DNA of 64,000 nucleotides from Candidatus Woesearchaeota archaeon (GTDB lineage: Archaea > Nanobdellota > Nanobdellia > Woesearchaeales > GW2011-AR4), in the NCBI GenBank assembly GCA_016185945.1, contig JACPMR010000012.1:1-64000 (forward strand), in the 5' to 3' direction. Below the pieces are notes generated by a model, which was not told the DNA's origin, did not search any database, and saw only the letters and a list, made by a program, of their open reading frames with translations. The position numbers and the translations under genes were made by a program. This document shows, in pieces, positions 28,072 through 38,335 of this stretch; positions within the stretch are counted from its first letter, which is position 1; the number at the start of each line of letters is the position of its first letter.

Positions 28072-30243
28072 TTAAGCCCCAACCATCGCTTCAGTCAAGC
28101 CTTTTCTGTCTCTAATCTGCTTTATAATCTTTCCTTGCAATTCTTCAGGCAATCTTTCAAACAATTGGTCAACAACTGAAGAAGAGCCTCTGCCGCCTGT
28201 TGCGCTTCTCAGGTCAGAGCTCCAGCCAAACATCTCGCCAACAGGCAGTTTTGCCTTTATAGTTATTGTGTTGCCTTCCTGGACAACATCAAGCAGTTGC
28301 CCTCTTTTGTTGCCGATAAGCTTTGACAAATCTCCTAAATAATCAGCAGGCGCTTCAATCTGCAAAATCTGCAAAGGCTCGAGCATCATTGGGTTAGCGA
28401 GCATCATAGCTCCTCTTATACCTTCCCTTACAGCAGGATAAACCTGCGCAGGCCCTCTATGGATTGTGTCTTCGTGCAGCTTCATATCGGTAAGCATAAC
28501 CTTTACCTTTGTGCACGGCTCTTTTGCCAATGGCCCTGCCCCCATAACATCTTCAAACATATCTGTTACCATCTCAATAACTTCGCCAAGATGAACCTGC
28601 CCACGAGTCATATCCACTAGAAGATTGCCTTTATAGATGTCTTTCACTTTGATGGCGTCCTTTGAATCCATTCCTGCCTCAACAAATGCATCCCTAAGCT
28701 CAAGATCCTTTTTCTTAATCCTCATTTCAGGAATTTTGCCTGATTTTATTGAGTGATAAATTGAATCTTCCAATGGCTCAACTACAAAGAAGAAATGGTT
28801 GTGCTTGTTGGGAGTTTTTCCCATTACTTCAGGGGATTTTTTTGTTATGTTTTCCCTGTAGACAACAATTGGCTCTGATGTCTGCACATCAACAAATTTT
28901 TCTGTCCTGATTCTGTTCTCAATAACCTCGAGATGAAGCTCGCCCATGCCGTGCATTAAATGCTCGCCTGTTTCTTCATTAATCTCGATCTTAACAGTTG
29001 GGTCTTCCTTGCCAACCATTCTCAGCACTTCAATCAATTTTGGCAAATCGCTTGGCTTTTTTGCTTCTATTGCTTTAGTCATAACAGGCTCAAATATATG
29101 GGTTATCTGCTCAAATGGCTCTGTCTCATGCTCTGTTATTGTTTCGCCTACATAAGATTTGATGCCTCCAACTCCAATGATGTTACCTGCAGGAACGTTG
29201 TCAACAATCTCTCTCTTTGCTCCATTATAGATAAAAACCTGCTGAACTCTTGAATTTTGTTTCATTCTGTTTAGATAAACTTCTGTTCCCTTTTTCATTG
29301 TTCCAGAAAATAATCTTCCTGCTGAAATCTCTCCAGCTTGAGGGTCAATGACTATTTTTGTTATGACAAAGAAAATGCCAGCATTTGAATCACATTTTAT
29401 CAAGCCCTGCCCTTCTGGGCCTTCAATTTCGCCCTGCCATATTCTTGGGATTCTGTATGGCTGCGCTATTAATGGATTAGGCAAATGCCTTACTACCATG
29501 TCCAAAACAATTTCATGCAAAGGTGCCTTGTCTGCCAATGGCCGGTAGTTGTCATTTAAGTAGGCTTCAATCACATCCTTGAAAGTTATGCCCTTTTTCT
29601 GCATGTAAGCAATTGACAAAGCCCATTTGTGGAAAGCAGAGCCAAAGCAAACAGAACCATCCTGGACATTAACCTGCCATTTCTCGCCATAGCCTTTTGG
29701 CGCAATGTCCATAATCAATCTGTTAACATTTGCAATTATCTTTACAAACCTCTCCTGCATCTTTTCCGGAGTCAACTGCAATTCTTTGATTAGCCTGTCA
29801 ACCTTGTTAATGAAGAGAACTGGCTTGACTAATTCTCTCAATGCTTGTCTGAGCACTGTTTCTGTCTGTGGCATTACACCTTCAACGCAGTCAACTAGGA
29901 CAATAGCGCCGTCTGCTGCACGCATTGCTCTAGTTACTTCTCCGCCAAAATCAACATGTCCTGGAGTGTCAAGAAGATTAATCAAATATTCATCATTTGC
30001 ATAATTATGAACCATTGAGACAGCTGCTGTGTCTATTGTAATGCCTCTTTCCTGCTCATCTACATGGAAGTCAAGCTTCAATGCCTTGCCTGCCTCTTCC
30101 TTTGACATCATTCCAGCGCCTGCAAGCAAGTTATCAGAAAAAGTTGTCTTGCCGTGGTCAATATGAGCGCATATAGCTATATTTCTAATATAGTCTGGCT
30201 TCTGCATTATACGCATAACCCTGTCAACCATCTTCTCTGCCAT
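28072..30243 (-). CDS. fusA: Translation elongation factor EF-2
   Basis: NIAICAHIDHGKTTFSDNLLAGAGM, DTPGHVDFGGEVTRAMR. Confidence 0.98.
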   Translation of the reverse strand: MAEKMVDRVMRIMQKPDYIRNIAICAHIDHGKTTFSDNLLAGAGMMSKEEAGKALKLDFHVDEQERGITIDTAAVSMVHNYANDEYLINLLDTPGHVDFGGEVTRAMRAADGAIVLVDCVEGVMPQTETVLRQALRELVKPVLFINKVDRLIKELQLTPEKMQERFVKIIANVNRLIMDIAPKGYGEKWQVNVQDGSVCFGSAFHKWALSIAYMQKKGITFKDVIEAYLNDNYRPLADKAPLHEIVLDMVVRHLPNPLIAQPYRIPRIWQGEIEGPEGQGLIKCDSNAGIFFVITKIVIDPQAGEISAGRLFSGTMKKGTEVYLNRMKQNSRVQQVFIYNGAKREIVDNVPAGNIIGVGGIKSYVGETITEHETEPFEQITHIFEPVMTKAIEAKKPSDLPKLIEVLRMVGKEDPTVKIEINEETGEHLMHGMGELHLEVIENRIRTEKFVDVQTSEPIVVYRENITKKSPEVMGKTPNKHNHFFFVVEPLEDSIYHSIKSGKIPEMRIKKKDLELRDAFVEAGMDSKDAIKVKDIYKGNLLVDMTRGQVHLGEVIEMVTDMFEDVMGAGPLAKEPCTKVKVMLTDMKLHEDTIHRGPAQVYPAVREGIRGAMMLANPMMLEPLQILQIEAPADYLGDLSKLIGNKRGQLLDVVQEGNTITIKAKLPVGEMFGWSSDLRSATGGRGSSSVVDQLFERLPEELQGKIIKQIRDRKGLTEAMVGA

Positions 30244-30321
30244 ATTTTATTGCCCCAATAGAATTTTATCAAAAGGATTTTAAGGACATTTTTAAATGTT
30301 TAGATTGTTTTGATACCTATT

Positions 30322-30861
30322 TCACATCGGCACAAAAACAAAGTTAGGTCCGTTTCCAAAAGTTCTGTCATAGAAATTACTTACTCCACCTTTGTCTCGC
30401 ATAAGCGGCGATGTTTCCAACTGGTAAATCAGTTTTAGCGGCATTATTAGAACATGCTTATATTGTATTTGTTTTGTGTCCGGGAAATTTATTACGCCTG
30501 CAACAAAAGCACCATAATCTTCAGGAAGGAGATTGAGCCAAGATATAACTAAAACATTCTGGCCAACTCTAACGTCTTTTTCTAGGTCTGCTAAATACGT
30601 ATGAAGTTGAAAATTGTTAACTTTTAATTTCTTATAGGTATCATTTGGATTTACATTATAAATTTGAAGTTGTCCACACTTTTCTAACAAAGAAGGTAAC
30701 ATTCCTTCTCTGTTCAAAATTTCACTAACAAGATAAACAAAAGAGGCGTCCTTTGCTTGTTGTAACTTAGTTAAAGAGGCTACAAGTTCTTCTAGTGGTA
30801 TAACGCCTTTGGCTTTTTTTGCGCTTGCTAACCATTGCTGAAATGAAATTTGCTCAGGCAT
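30322..30861 (-). CDS. Hypothetical protein (179 aa)
   Basis: Complete ORF, no recognised family. Confidence 0.55.
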   Translation of the reverse strand: MPEQISFQQWLASAKKAKGVIPLEELVASLTKLQQAKDASFVYLVSEILNREGMLPSLLEKCGQLQIYNVNPNDTYKKLKVNNFQLHTYLADLEKDVRVGQNVLVISWLNLLPEDYGAFVAGVINFPDTKQIQYKHVLIMPLKLIYQLETSPLMRDKGGVSNFYDRTFGNGPNFVFVPM

Positions 30862-30890
30862 TTAGAGATGTATTTTTTGATACTTTAAAT

Positions 30891-31253
30891 TTATTTTCCT
30901 CTATAACCAAATTTTTTATCATATTCTTTATGGTTTATAATATCCAGAATAAAACAGATAACCTCTACTAGATCTCCTTTGATTGTGTACAACATTCTCC
31001 AATAATTTGTCAATTCAACTCTCCACAAGTTTTTTGCATTGTATTTTATAATATACTCTTTTGGAATTAGTAGTTTGGGAATATTATTTCCATAGAAAGG
31101 ATTTGCTTTAACAAACTCAATCTTTTGTTTTATTGAGCGCAGTAATTGCATCTCTTCTGTATTTTCTTTTATCTGTTGCCCAACTATGTAATTTAATTTC
31201 TTGTACTCAGAATCAGCCTCATCAAGAAGAATTACCCTAACAGGTTTATTCAT
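30891..31253 (-). CDS. RelE/ParE-like toxin candidate
   Basis: VRVILLDEADSEYKKLN ... NPFYGNNIPKLLIPKEYIIKYNAKNLWRVELTNYWRMLYTIKGDLVEVICFILDIINHKEYDKKFGY, RelE-type ending. Confidence 0.75.
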   Translation of the reverse strand: MNKPVRVILLDEADSEYKKLNYIVGQQIKENTEEMQLLRSIKQKIEFVKANPFYGNNIPKLLIPKEYIIKYNAKNLWRVELTNYWRMLYTIKGDLVEVICFILDIINHKEYDKKFGYRGK

Positions 31254-31531
31254 ACCTCTGTTCCTCTTTTTATCAACTCGTCCAATTCCTTTCTTTCTGT
31301 ATATATCCAAAGAATTCCTTTAGTTCCGATAATAATTTTTCCGCTGAGTTGAAGGTAATCTAGTATTTGAAGTAAAGTTTGATGCATTACCTTTTTAGGC
31401 AGTTTCTTTTTTAATTCCGCCAGTGTCATTAAATCGCCATTCTTTAATACTTCTTCAACCATTAGAATAGTATTTAATGTAGGAGAATGTGCTAATCTTT
31501 CTCTTTTCCTGACTTGTATTGTTTGAGGCAT
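31250..31531 (-). CDS. wHTH antitoxin-like partner of RelE-like gene
   Basis: TILMVEEVLKNGDLMTLAELKKKLPKKVMHQTLLQILDYLQLSGKI wHTH; 4-nt overlap with downstream toxin candidate. Confidence 0.7.
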   Translation of the reverse strand: MPQTIQVRKRERLAHSPTLNTILMVEEVLKNGDLMTLAELKKKLPKKVMHQTLLQILDYLQLSGKIIIGTKGILWIYTERKELDELIKRGTEV

Positions 31532-31725
31532 TTTGTATATCTGATTTATATATATTTACATCTAATGAGTATACACTTATATATAAATGTTTGTGTTTTT
31601 TGAAGAAAATCAATAGCATGAAAATTGATTACTACGTAATTTTTGTGAAGACTTATTTAGGCGAATAGTTGCTACATTGTAAAAAACACTCGAATAATAG
31701 AATTCAAAACCATCATGCAAAAAGT

Positions 31726-32049
31726 TTAATGTGGTGGTCTTCTTGATTGTTTTTGTCTGTCCAGTTCCTCCATAAATGCCTTTACTTCATTTACAAAATA
31801 TACTGGGAAAAAAACTCTAGCAACCGCTAAAATTTCTTGTTCAGTAGGAGCAATATGACTCTCTCTTCTATGACTCAAAGCAGCATAATATACATCAGAT
31901 GGTTTTGGTGGTTCTGTTAGTCGAACCAATTGTCCTGCTACATAAAAACCAAGCGAGTACAAAGAGTCATGAGGGTTTGTTGGAAGATGTTTTTCAGGGT
32001 ACCTTAATTTTTGCATTACTCCTTCCAAATCATTTGCTGCTAATGGCAT
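31726..32049 (-). CDS. Hypothetical protein (107 aa)
   Basis: Complete ORF. Confidence 0.5.
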   Translation of the reverse strand: MPLAANDLEGVMQKLRYPEKHLPTNPHDSLYSLGFYVAGQLVRLTEPPKPSDVYYAALSHRRESHIAPTEQEILAVARVFFPVYFVNEVKAFMEELDRQKQSRRPPH

Positions 32050-32208
32050 GATACTCGCACCATCATGGTATTAGTGTATGATATATAAATATTTCGCAAT
32101 TCTTTACAGAATAGTAGTGATTAGTAACCAAAGAGGACGAGTATATTGAAGCGATTTTTATTGACATTATCAAATTTATAGGCAGAATATGTATTCTATT
32201 AAAATTTC

Positions 32209-32733
32209 TCAAAACACATGCTTCTCATGCACAGTCGAGTAAGAATGAAGCTCTTCCTTTTTGAACCAAAGTCCGATTTCAGCTTCTGCTTCCTTTTTGC
32301 TGCCAGAAGCGTGAATTACGTTCTTGCCTCCAGAGCCTTTCTTTGAGGCATATGCCATACTCAAATGCGCAAAATCCCCCCTTATTGTACCAGGAGCTGC
32401 CTCATGAGGTGATGTATGTCCAACTAATCTTCTGACATTCTCAACAGCATGCACTCCTTCAATAACAAAAGCAACAACAGGGCCTTCTGTAATGAAGTCA
32501 ACCAATTCGTTGAAGAACGGCTTTGACTTATGAGCAGCATAATGCTTTTGCGCGAATTTCCTGTCTATCCAGACCATTTTCATTCCAACTATCTTCAAAC
32601 CAGCATGCTCAAATCTGCTTATAATCTCCCCAACAAGTCCCCTTTCCACGCCGTCTGGCTTTATAATGACTAAGCTTCTTTCGATCATTCTGTTGCTGCC
32701 TCCTGCTTTTCCCTCTTGAACCTTTTGCTCCAT
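32209..32733 (-). CDS. ndk: Nucleoside diphosphate kinase
   Basis: ERSLVIIKPDGVERGLVGEIISRFEHAG, RRLVGHTSPHEAAPGTIRGDF, NVIHASGSKKEAEAEI. Confidence 0.96.
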   Translation of the reverse strand: MEQKVQEGKAGGSNRMIERSLVIIKPDGVERGLVGEIISRFEHAGLKIVGMKMVWIDRKFAQKHYAAHKSKPFFNELVDFITEGPVVAFVIEGVHAVENVRRLVGHTSPHEAAPGTIRGDFAHLSMAYASKKGSGGKNVIHASGSKKEAEAEIGLWFKKEELHSYSTVHEKHVF

Positions 32734-32879
32734 TTTGTCTCCAAAAACTTCCTGCCGAGCTTTATATGGTTCTTTTCACACTTAGTTGAGCAGAAGTATA
32801 AAATCTTTGCGTCTTTTTGCACATACATCTTTCCTGTGCCTCGCTCAATATTGTTTCCGCAAAAAGTGCACTTTGCCAT
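32685..32879 (-). CDS. rpl24e: Ribosomal protein eL24
   Basis: CTFCGNNIERGTGKMYVQKDAKILYFCSTKCEKNHIKLGRK. Confidence 0.95.
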   Translation of the reverse strand: MAKCTFCGNNIERGTGKMYVQKDAKILYFCSTKCEKNHIKLGRKFLETKWSKRFKREKQEAATE

Positions 32880-32917
32880 TTTGTTAATGAAATTTATTTT
32901 GTTGTTCTTATTTTAAT

Positions 32918-33004
32918 TTTTCAATCCGCTTCGCAAATTCTAGTGCGCGTCGGCATTCTGATGTTGAGGAAGCATTCTTTTGTGCTCCTCCTCCGCGCCT
33001 ATTT
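32918..33004 (+). repeat. Intergenic repeat family A, copy 4
   Basis: TTTTCAATCCGCTTCGC ... CTCCGCGCCTATTTATT. Confidence 0.6.
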
Positions 33005-33146
33005 ATTAAATAATTTCAGGCAAACTTTCCTGAGCTGGATTCCCATTCCACCCTTGCTTTTGTTGGGAAGCGACGTTGTTTGAAAATTTTGTTGTTTTAA
33101 TTGATTATTGTATTTTTTGTTTAATTGAATTTTAATATATTGATTT

Positions 33147-33473
33147 TTATCCTGAGCCTCTGCCTGCTTTGCTTAATTGTCCTGCTTCAAACTCTGTTTC
33201 TCTTAGCATTAAAATATCTCCTAGCTGAATAGAGCCCTTGACATTCCTTCTCAGCACCTTGTTTTTGTCCCTGCCCTCCATAATCCTGCACCTTACCTGT
33301 ATTGCTTCCCCTCTTGCGCCTGTCCTGCCGATTATTTCCTCCACCTTTGCAGGGGTTGCAGTAGAGAAATTAACTGCGCCTTTTACTTGCTCTTCCTGTT
33401 GCTGTCTTGGCGCTTTTCTTTTGACTTGTCCTCTGTCTTCCTTCAAATGCTTTGTCGGGTCTTCTCGAGCCAT
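33147..33473 (-). CDS. rps28e: Ribosomal protein eS28
   Basis: [54 protein letters not shown]. Confidence 0.95.
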   Translation of the reverse strand: MAREDPTKHLKEDRGQVKRKAPRQQQEEQVKGAVNFSTATPAKVEEIIGRTGARGEAIQVRCRIMEGRDKNKVLRRNVKGSIQLGDILMLRETEFEAGQLSKAGRGSG

Positions 33474-33474
33474 T

Positions 33475-33816
33475 TTACTTTATTTTTTCTGCTATTTCCT
33501 TTATAAGCTGTTTTGCCTCGCCTTCCTGGATAATTGCAACGCTGCCAGTTGGCACATCAATGCCTGCTGCTGTGCCAAGCTCTTCCTTGCTCGGCACTTG
33601 CACGCATGGCACGCCTTTTTCCTCTGCTAGTATTGGAATATGCATTGTTATTTCAGGCGGATTTACATCTTTGGCAATTGCAACAAATTTTGCAATGCCC
33701 TTTTCAATCACCTTTGTTGTTTCATTAGTGCCTTTTATTATCTTTCCTGTAGCTTTTGCTACTTCTATTGCTTCATAAACCTTGTCAGCCAAATCTTTTG
33801 GCGCTTCGAATACCAT
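33475..33816 (-). CDS. rpl7ae: Ribosomal protein L7Ae
   Basis: [70 protein letters not shown]. Confidence 0.96.
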   Translation of the reverse strand: MVFEAPKDLADKVYEAIEVAKATGKIIKGTNETTKVIEKGIAKFVAIAKDVNPPEITMHIPILAEEKGVPCVQVPSKEELGTAAGIDVPTGSVAIIQEGEAKQLIKEIAEKIK

Positions 33817-33937
33817 TTTATTACCTCCATCATATATGTATGAGGATAAACAAAGAATGCTTACCTCACTCAGCCAACAAACAATGTTGGCTTCATCAAT
33901 CACGGGTATTGTTTTGGAGTATTGGTCTATTTAAATA

Positions 33938-34008
33938 GGTTGCGGAAATCGTAGATTTCCGAGACCTCCCGAAAATTTTTTCAAATTTTCGATAGGTTTC
34001 TACCATTA
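33938..34008. repeat. Short double-hairpin element (family B)
   Basis: GCGGAAATCGTAGATTTCCGAGACCTCCCGAAAATTTTTTCAAATTTTCGATAGG. Confidence 0.6.
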
Positions 34009-34055
34009 CTTTAAAACCAAAAATATTTATATACTCTTGGATATTACATCCAACA

Positions 34056-34742
34056 ATGGAGCTTAAATTAAAACTAAAGAAGAAAAAAGAAAGCAAATCG
34101 GAAACAAAATCAAAACTAACTTCATTCCAAAAGCTTTCATTGCATGCTTTGCAAAAACAAAAACAATTGATTGAACTGAAAGAATGGCTTTTTGTTCTTG
34201 GGTTTATAGGAACTGCCTCTTTCCTGAGAGTTTTGATGCAAGGCTTGCCTAATGTCGAGCCATTAACTTTCTTTGCGGTTTTGGCAGGCTGGCTTTTCGG
34301 AAAAAAGAAAGGAATAATTGTTGGCGCTTCATCGCTTTACATCTCCAATTTTTTTGTTATAGGCGGGCAAGGCCCTTGGACAATATTGCAAGTTTTGGCT
34401 TTTGGAATTGCAGGATTTCTGGGTGGGTTTTTGAGAAAGAAAAGCACAATGCTTGAGGCGGTTGCAGTAATGGTTATTACCACATTAATCTCGCAGATTA
34501 TATTTAATGTTGGCTGGAGTGTTTTGATTGGTTTCAATGTATTGCTTGCATTCGCAACAGGGTTGTTATTTACAATAATACATTTGGTTTCTAATACAAT
34601 CTTCGCATTATTGTTACCAAGCGCAAGAAAATTTGTTGACAATTGGGGTGGTTTTAGTGAGAAAGAGCTTTGTGATTATTACATTAGCAGGATTAATGCT
34701 GGCTTTGATAATCGCAGGGTTAAAGCTGCAAAAGAGCATTAA
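34056..34742 (+). CDS. Multi-TM protein resembling ECF transporter S component
   Basis: Six-TM-like organisation; GWLFGKKKGIIVGASSLYISNFFV..., FGIAGFLGGFLRKK. Confidence 0.65.
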   Translation: MELKLKLKKKKESKSETKSKLTSFQKLSLHALQKQKQLIELKEWLFVLGFIGTASFLRVLMQGLPNVEPLTFFAVLAGWLFGKKKGIIVGASSLYISNFFVIGGQGPWTILQVLAFGIAGFLGGFLRKKSTMLEAVAVMVITTLISQIIFNVGWSVLIGFNVLLAFATGLLFTIIHLVSNTIFALLLPSARKFVDNWGGFSEKELCDYYISRINAGFDNRRVKAAKEH

Positions 34743-35019
34743 TGTCCAAAGCCAAGCAAATGAAGTAAAACTAATAGTAACATCAATCGGCTCAAAAATA
34801 GAAGAAACACATCCAACAGGAAAAACCGCACTTAATTTGCTCGCTGTTAATCATAATATCACATTAAAGAATACTTTCATAGAATGCATTGACAATGTTT
34901 GCGCTGATTCTGGCTACTGGTGGAAATTTTCGGTGAATGAAAAAGAAAGCTCAGAAAGCGCTCATTTTTACAAAGTCAAGGATGGTGATACAATTGAGTT
35001 CAGGTTTGCTAAAAAGTAA
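34659..35019 (+). CDS. DUF4430-like secreted domain protein
   Basis: Signal/TM N-terminus; GKTALNLLAVNHNITLKNTFIECIDNVCADSGYWWKFSVNEKESSESAHFYKVKDGDTIEFRF. Confidence 0.7.
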
Positions 35020-36394
35020 GGTTTTTTTGCTTTTGCTAGTAACAATTATCTTAACAAATACAGCTTTGGCAGCAAAAGTTGGGGTAGTTGTTGAGTTTAA
35101 GAATGGCGATGTCTATAAAGAATGTATTGATGCAGTGGAAAATACTGACGGCTATGATTTATTGCAAAAAACTAAATTGAGTATTCTATGGTCGCCTCAA
35201 AGCGCATTTGGGCAGCTGATTTGCAAGATAAACGGGGAAGGAACTAATGTCCAGGGAAATTTCTGCGAATTCTTTGGAGAGTTCTGGAACTTCAACATTG
35301 CCAAAAACAATGATTGGGCTCATTCTCCAGTTGGGCATAATGGTCCAGGAGGCTGCTGGAATCGCAATGAGAATTCTTTTGTCGGGCATTATTGCACAAG
35401 GGAAGGGGATGTTTTGGGATACAAGTTCACTGACTCAGGAGCACCGCCTTTCATTAGCTTTGATGACATTTGCAACACTAAAACAAGGCTTGGAGTGACA
35501 AGTGCAAAAGCATTTGTAAATGGAAAAAGAAAATCAGGCATTGACGAGAAAGGCGGCACAATAGAGGCAAAGCCTGGCTCTGCAATTAAGCTTGAAGTTG
35601 AAGTTTCAAACAAGTATTCTGAAAACGACAAGACAGAAATAGAAGACATAATAGTTGAGGGTGTGCTTGATTTAAGCTCGGATGTAAGAGATGAAAGCAG
35701 CGAGTTCAATTTGGATGCAAATGACGAGAGGCAAGTAACATTAAATTTTAAGCTACCAGAAAATGAGCCCGAAGGTGAATATAATTTGGAAATCAATGTT
35801 GAAGGAAAAGATAAAAACGACAATAAATACGAGACAGATGTTGACTTTGATGTTGATGTCGAGAAGGAGAGCCATAAAGTTACCTTTAATGACTTGTCAT
35901 TGATGCCTTCTGTGTTAGACTGTAATGCAAACCCGTTGCTTACAGTTGAGCTTGCAAATTCAGGAGATAATGACGAATCCGGAATTTTGACTATTAAAAA
36001 CAATGATTTTGGCATTGATGTTTCTGCGCCATTTTCAATTGCTAAAGATTCCGTTTTTAAGAAATCATATAAATTAAGTATTGACAATGCTCAATCAGGC
36101 ACATACCCATTGGAAATCTCTGCTGTTTACAATAACGGGCAGAAAACAGAGAAAAATTCTGCCAATGTGGTTGTCAAATGCAGTGAATCTGCTTCAACAA
36201 AAACATCATTTAAATCAAGCAATGCAAATAATAACAATAAAAATGCAAAAATCCAATCAACTCCGGCAACATCATTGGCAGTTAAAGAAGAGCCGTTTAT
36301 AATGAAATACAAAACACCAATAATTATTGTTGGAGCAGAAGTTGTGCTCCTGGTTTTCGGTGTAGTGTTCTTGGTGAATTCGTTAAGAAAATGA
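34982..36394 (+). CDS. Secreted, C-terminally anchored DUF4430-like protein with Ig-like stalk
   Basis: Signal MVIQLSSGLLKSKVFLLLLVTIILTNTALA; GYDLLQKTKLSILWSPQSAFGQLICKINGEG...FWNF...; C-terminal TM. Confidence 0.7.
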   Translation: MVIQLSSGLLKSKVFLLLLVTIILTNTALAAKVGVVVEFKNGDVYKECIDAVENTDGYDLLQKTKLSILWSPQSAFGQLICKINGEGTNVQGNFCEFFGEFWNFNIAKNNDWAHSPVGHNGPGGCWNRNENSFVGHYCTREGDVLGYKFTDSGAPPFISFDDICNTKTRLGVTSAKAFVNGKRKSGIDEKGGTIEAKPGSAIKLEVEVSNKYSENDKTEIEDIIVEGVLDLSSDVRDESSEFNLDANDERQVTLNFKLPENEPEGEYNLEINVEGKDKNDNKYETDVDFDVDVEKESHKVTFNDLSLMPSVLDCNANPLLTVELANSGDNDESGILTIKNNDFGIDVSAPFSIAKDSVFKKSYKLSIDNAQSGTYPLEISAVYNNGQKTEKNSANVVVKCSESASTKTSFKSSNANNNNKNAKIQSTPATSLAVKEEPFIMKYKTPIIIVGAEVVLLVFGVVFLVNSLRK

Positions 36395-36410
36395 AGATTT
36401 GTAAATACTA

Positions 36411-37268
36411 TTATTGCGTATGAACTCTTAATACCTCCCGTTTCCTATATATTTGACTGAAGAGTGTTTGGTCCGGAATAAAAAATTCTGGAAGAATGAC
36501 TCTTTGTTTTTCAAAACCCAATCTGCTGATATCTTCCATCCATCTTCTGTACACCATTCTGTCCCTTTCTTCATCCCAAAGCGGAGATTTCTCACACATT
36601 AACCATGCCCCTTCATGCATGCTATCAAACAAATGTCCTATGATTTTTTCTCTACCCTTTTCTGAATAATGCATTAAAACATTCAAAAGCAGGACTACAT
36701 CATAAGTTTGAGGAAGCCTTTCTTCTAAAATATCATAAACAAAGAATCTTATTCTACCTCTGGACTCTTCGGTAAATCTCAAATGCCTAGTATCCTTATA
36801 CCTTCCTTCACTAAGTGTAAAAGCTTCTTCTAGGTTATCAATCTCTAGTGCTTGGAATCTTTTTAAATCGCCGCTTGAAGTACCTGTCCATACTTCATAT
36901 TCTCCAGCTGCAGCAGTATTGATATTTCCTCTATTTACATCGCATGCATCAATCCTTAACCCTTTTCTTATACCCCAATTTCTTAACAAAAGAGAGTAAG
37001 GCTCCTGTCCAGTTGAGCAACCAACAGATGCAACATGGATAACATAGCTACCTGGGTAACTTGGCAAGACAAGCCTTTCAAATGCGCTTAGAACTTGTTC
37101 GTCTCTAAAAAATTGAGTTTGGTCATTGATACCATGATTTCTGAATATCTTTAGTTGTGCTTGAAGCGGTAAACTATCCACTTGAGGATGTTCCTGAAGA
37201 AAATGCTGAAAAAGCTGAGGTTTATGCAATTCAACCAATTCGGCAAGACTAAGCGATTCTCCACCCAT
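36411..37268 (-). CDS. CheR-type methyltransferase
   Basis: FFRDEQVLSAFERLVLP, VASVGCSTGQEPYSLLL, DACDVNRGNINTAAAGEY, NVLMHYSEKGREKI. Confidence 0.88.
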   Translation of the reverse strand: MGGESLSLAELVELHKPQLFQHFLQEHPQVDSLPLQAQLKIFRNHGINDQTQFFRDEQVLSAFERLVLPSYPGSYVIHVASVGCSTGQEPYSLLLRNWGIRKGLRIDACDVNRGNINTAAAGEYEVWTGTSSGDLKRFQALEIDNLEEAFTLSEGRYKDTRHLRFTEESRGRIRFFVYDILEERLPQTYDVVLLLNVLMHYSEKGREKIIGHLFDSMHEGAWLMCEKSPLWDEERDRMVYRRWMEDISRLGFEKQRVILPEFFIPDQTLFSQIYRKREVLRVHTQ

Positions 37269-37362
37269 ATCGTCTATAAACAGACGAGCCTTTTATAAAA
37301 GTTTTGTTTGCCAATAGCCAAAAACAAAAATAATTTAAACATTTCAATTTTTTGTTTTTATT

Positions 37363-38262
37363 ATGCCAACATTTTTTTTCCAGACAGATTTTTTACCCTC
37401 TGCAATCACTTATATAATCTCTTTCATCGCCCTTTTCCTCGGCTCAATCTCAGACTTAAAAACTAGAGAAGTCCCAGACTGGCTCAATTACGGGCTTGTA
37501 TTTTCTGGGTTTGGATTGAACTTGTTGTTTTCTGTAATTTATTCAACTCCTTCATTCATAATAAACAGCATTATTGGATTTTTGATATTCTTTGGAATCG
37601 CCTACATAATGTTCTATGCAGGGCAATGGGGCGGAGGGGACAGCAAGATGATAATGGGACTAGGAGCAATGATTGGCATAGATGTCGGCAATACATCTTC
37701 ACAATTTTTGTTTGCATTTCTTATAAATGCATTGCTTGTGGGAGCTTTGTATGGCTTGCTGTGGAGCTTTTTTCTGATTTTCAAGAACAAGAAAATTTTT
37801 TCCAAGGAGTTCAACAAAATCCTGATGGGGAAAAATATTGTCAAAGCAAAAAAAATGATGCTGGCAGTTTTAATTTTGCTGTTTATCTTGCTGTTTTTAA
37901 TTAAGATATATTACATAAAAATAATGGTCCTGACATTGGCGTTTGTGATGCTGATTACATTTTATCTCTGGATTTTTGTCAAGGCAATCGAAAAGTCATG
38001 CATGTACAAACTTGTCGAGCCGCCTAAGCTTACAGAAGGCGACTGGATTGTCAAGGACATTTATGTCGGAGGCAAGTATGTAACTGGCCCTAAGGAATTG
38101 GGCATCAGCAAAAAACAAATAAAACAACTGATTGAATTTTACAAAAAAAGAAAAGTCAAGAAAATACTTATCAAGGAAGGCATTCCTTTTGTGCCGAGTT
38201 TCCTGATTGCTTTTATTGTAACCTTGATGTTTGGGAATCCGTTGGGATGGTTAGTTGTTTGA
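37363..38262 (+). CDS. Type IV prepilin/preflagellin peptidase (A24 family)
   Basis: SISDLKTREVPDWLNY and GGGDSKMIMGLGAMIG. Confidence 0.92.
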   Translation: MPTFFFQTDFLPSAITYIISFIALFLGSISDLKTREVPDWLNYGLVFSGFGLNLLFSVIYSTPSFIINSIIGFLIFFGIAYIMFYAGQWGGGDSKMIMGLGAMIGIDVGNTSSQFLFAFLINALLVGALYGLLWSFFLIFKNKKIFSKEFNKILMGKNIVKAKKMMLAVLILLFILLFLIKIYYIKIMVLTLAFVMLITFYLWIFVKAIEKSCMYKLVEPPKLTEGDWIVKDIYVGGKYVTGPKELGISKKQIKQLIEFYKKRKVKKILIKEGIPFVPSFLIAFIVTLMFGNPLGWLVV

Positions 38263-38335
38263 TTTATTAGTAATAATCACTTAGTAGTAATTAAAACAAA
38301 AAGTTTTATAAGTAATTGTTATATTTGCTGATTCT

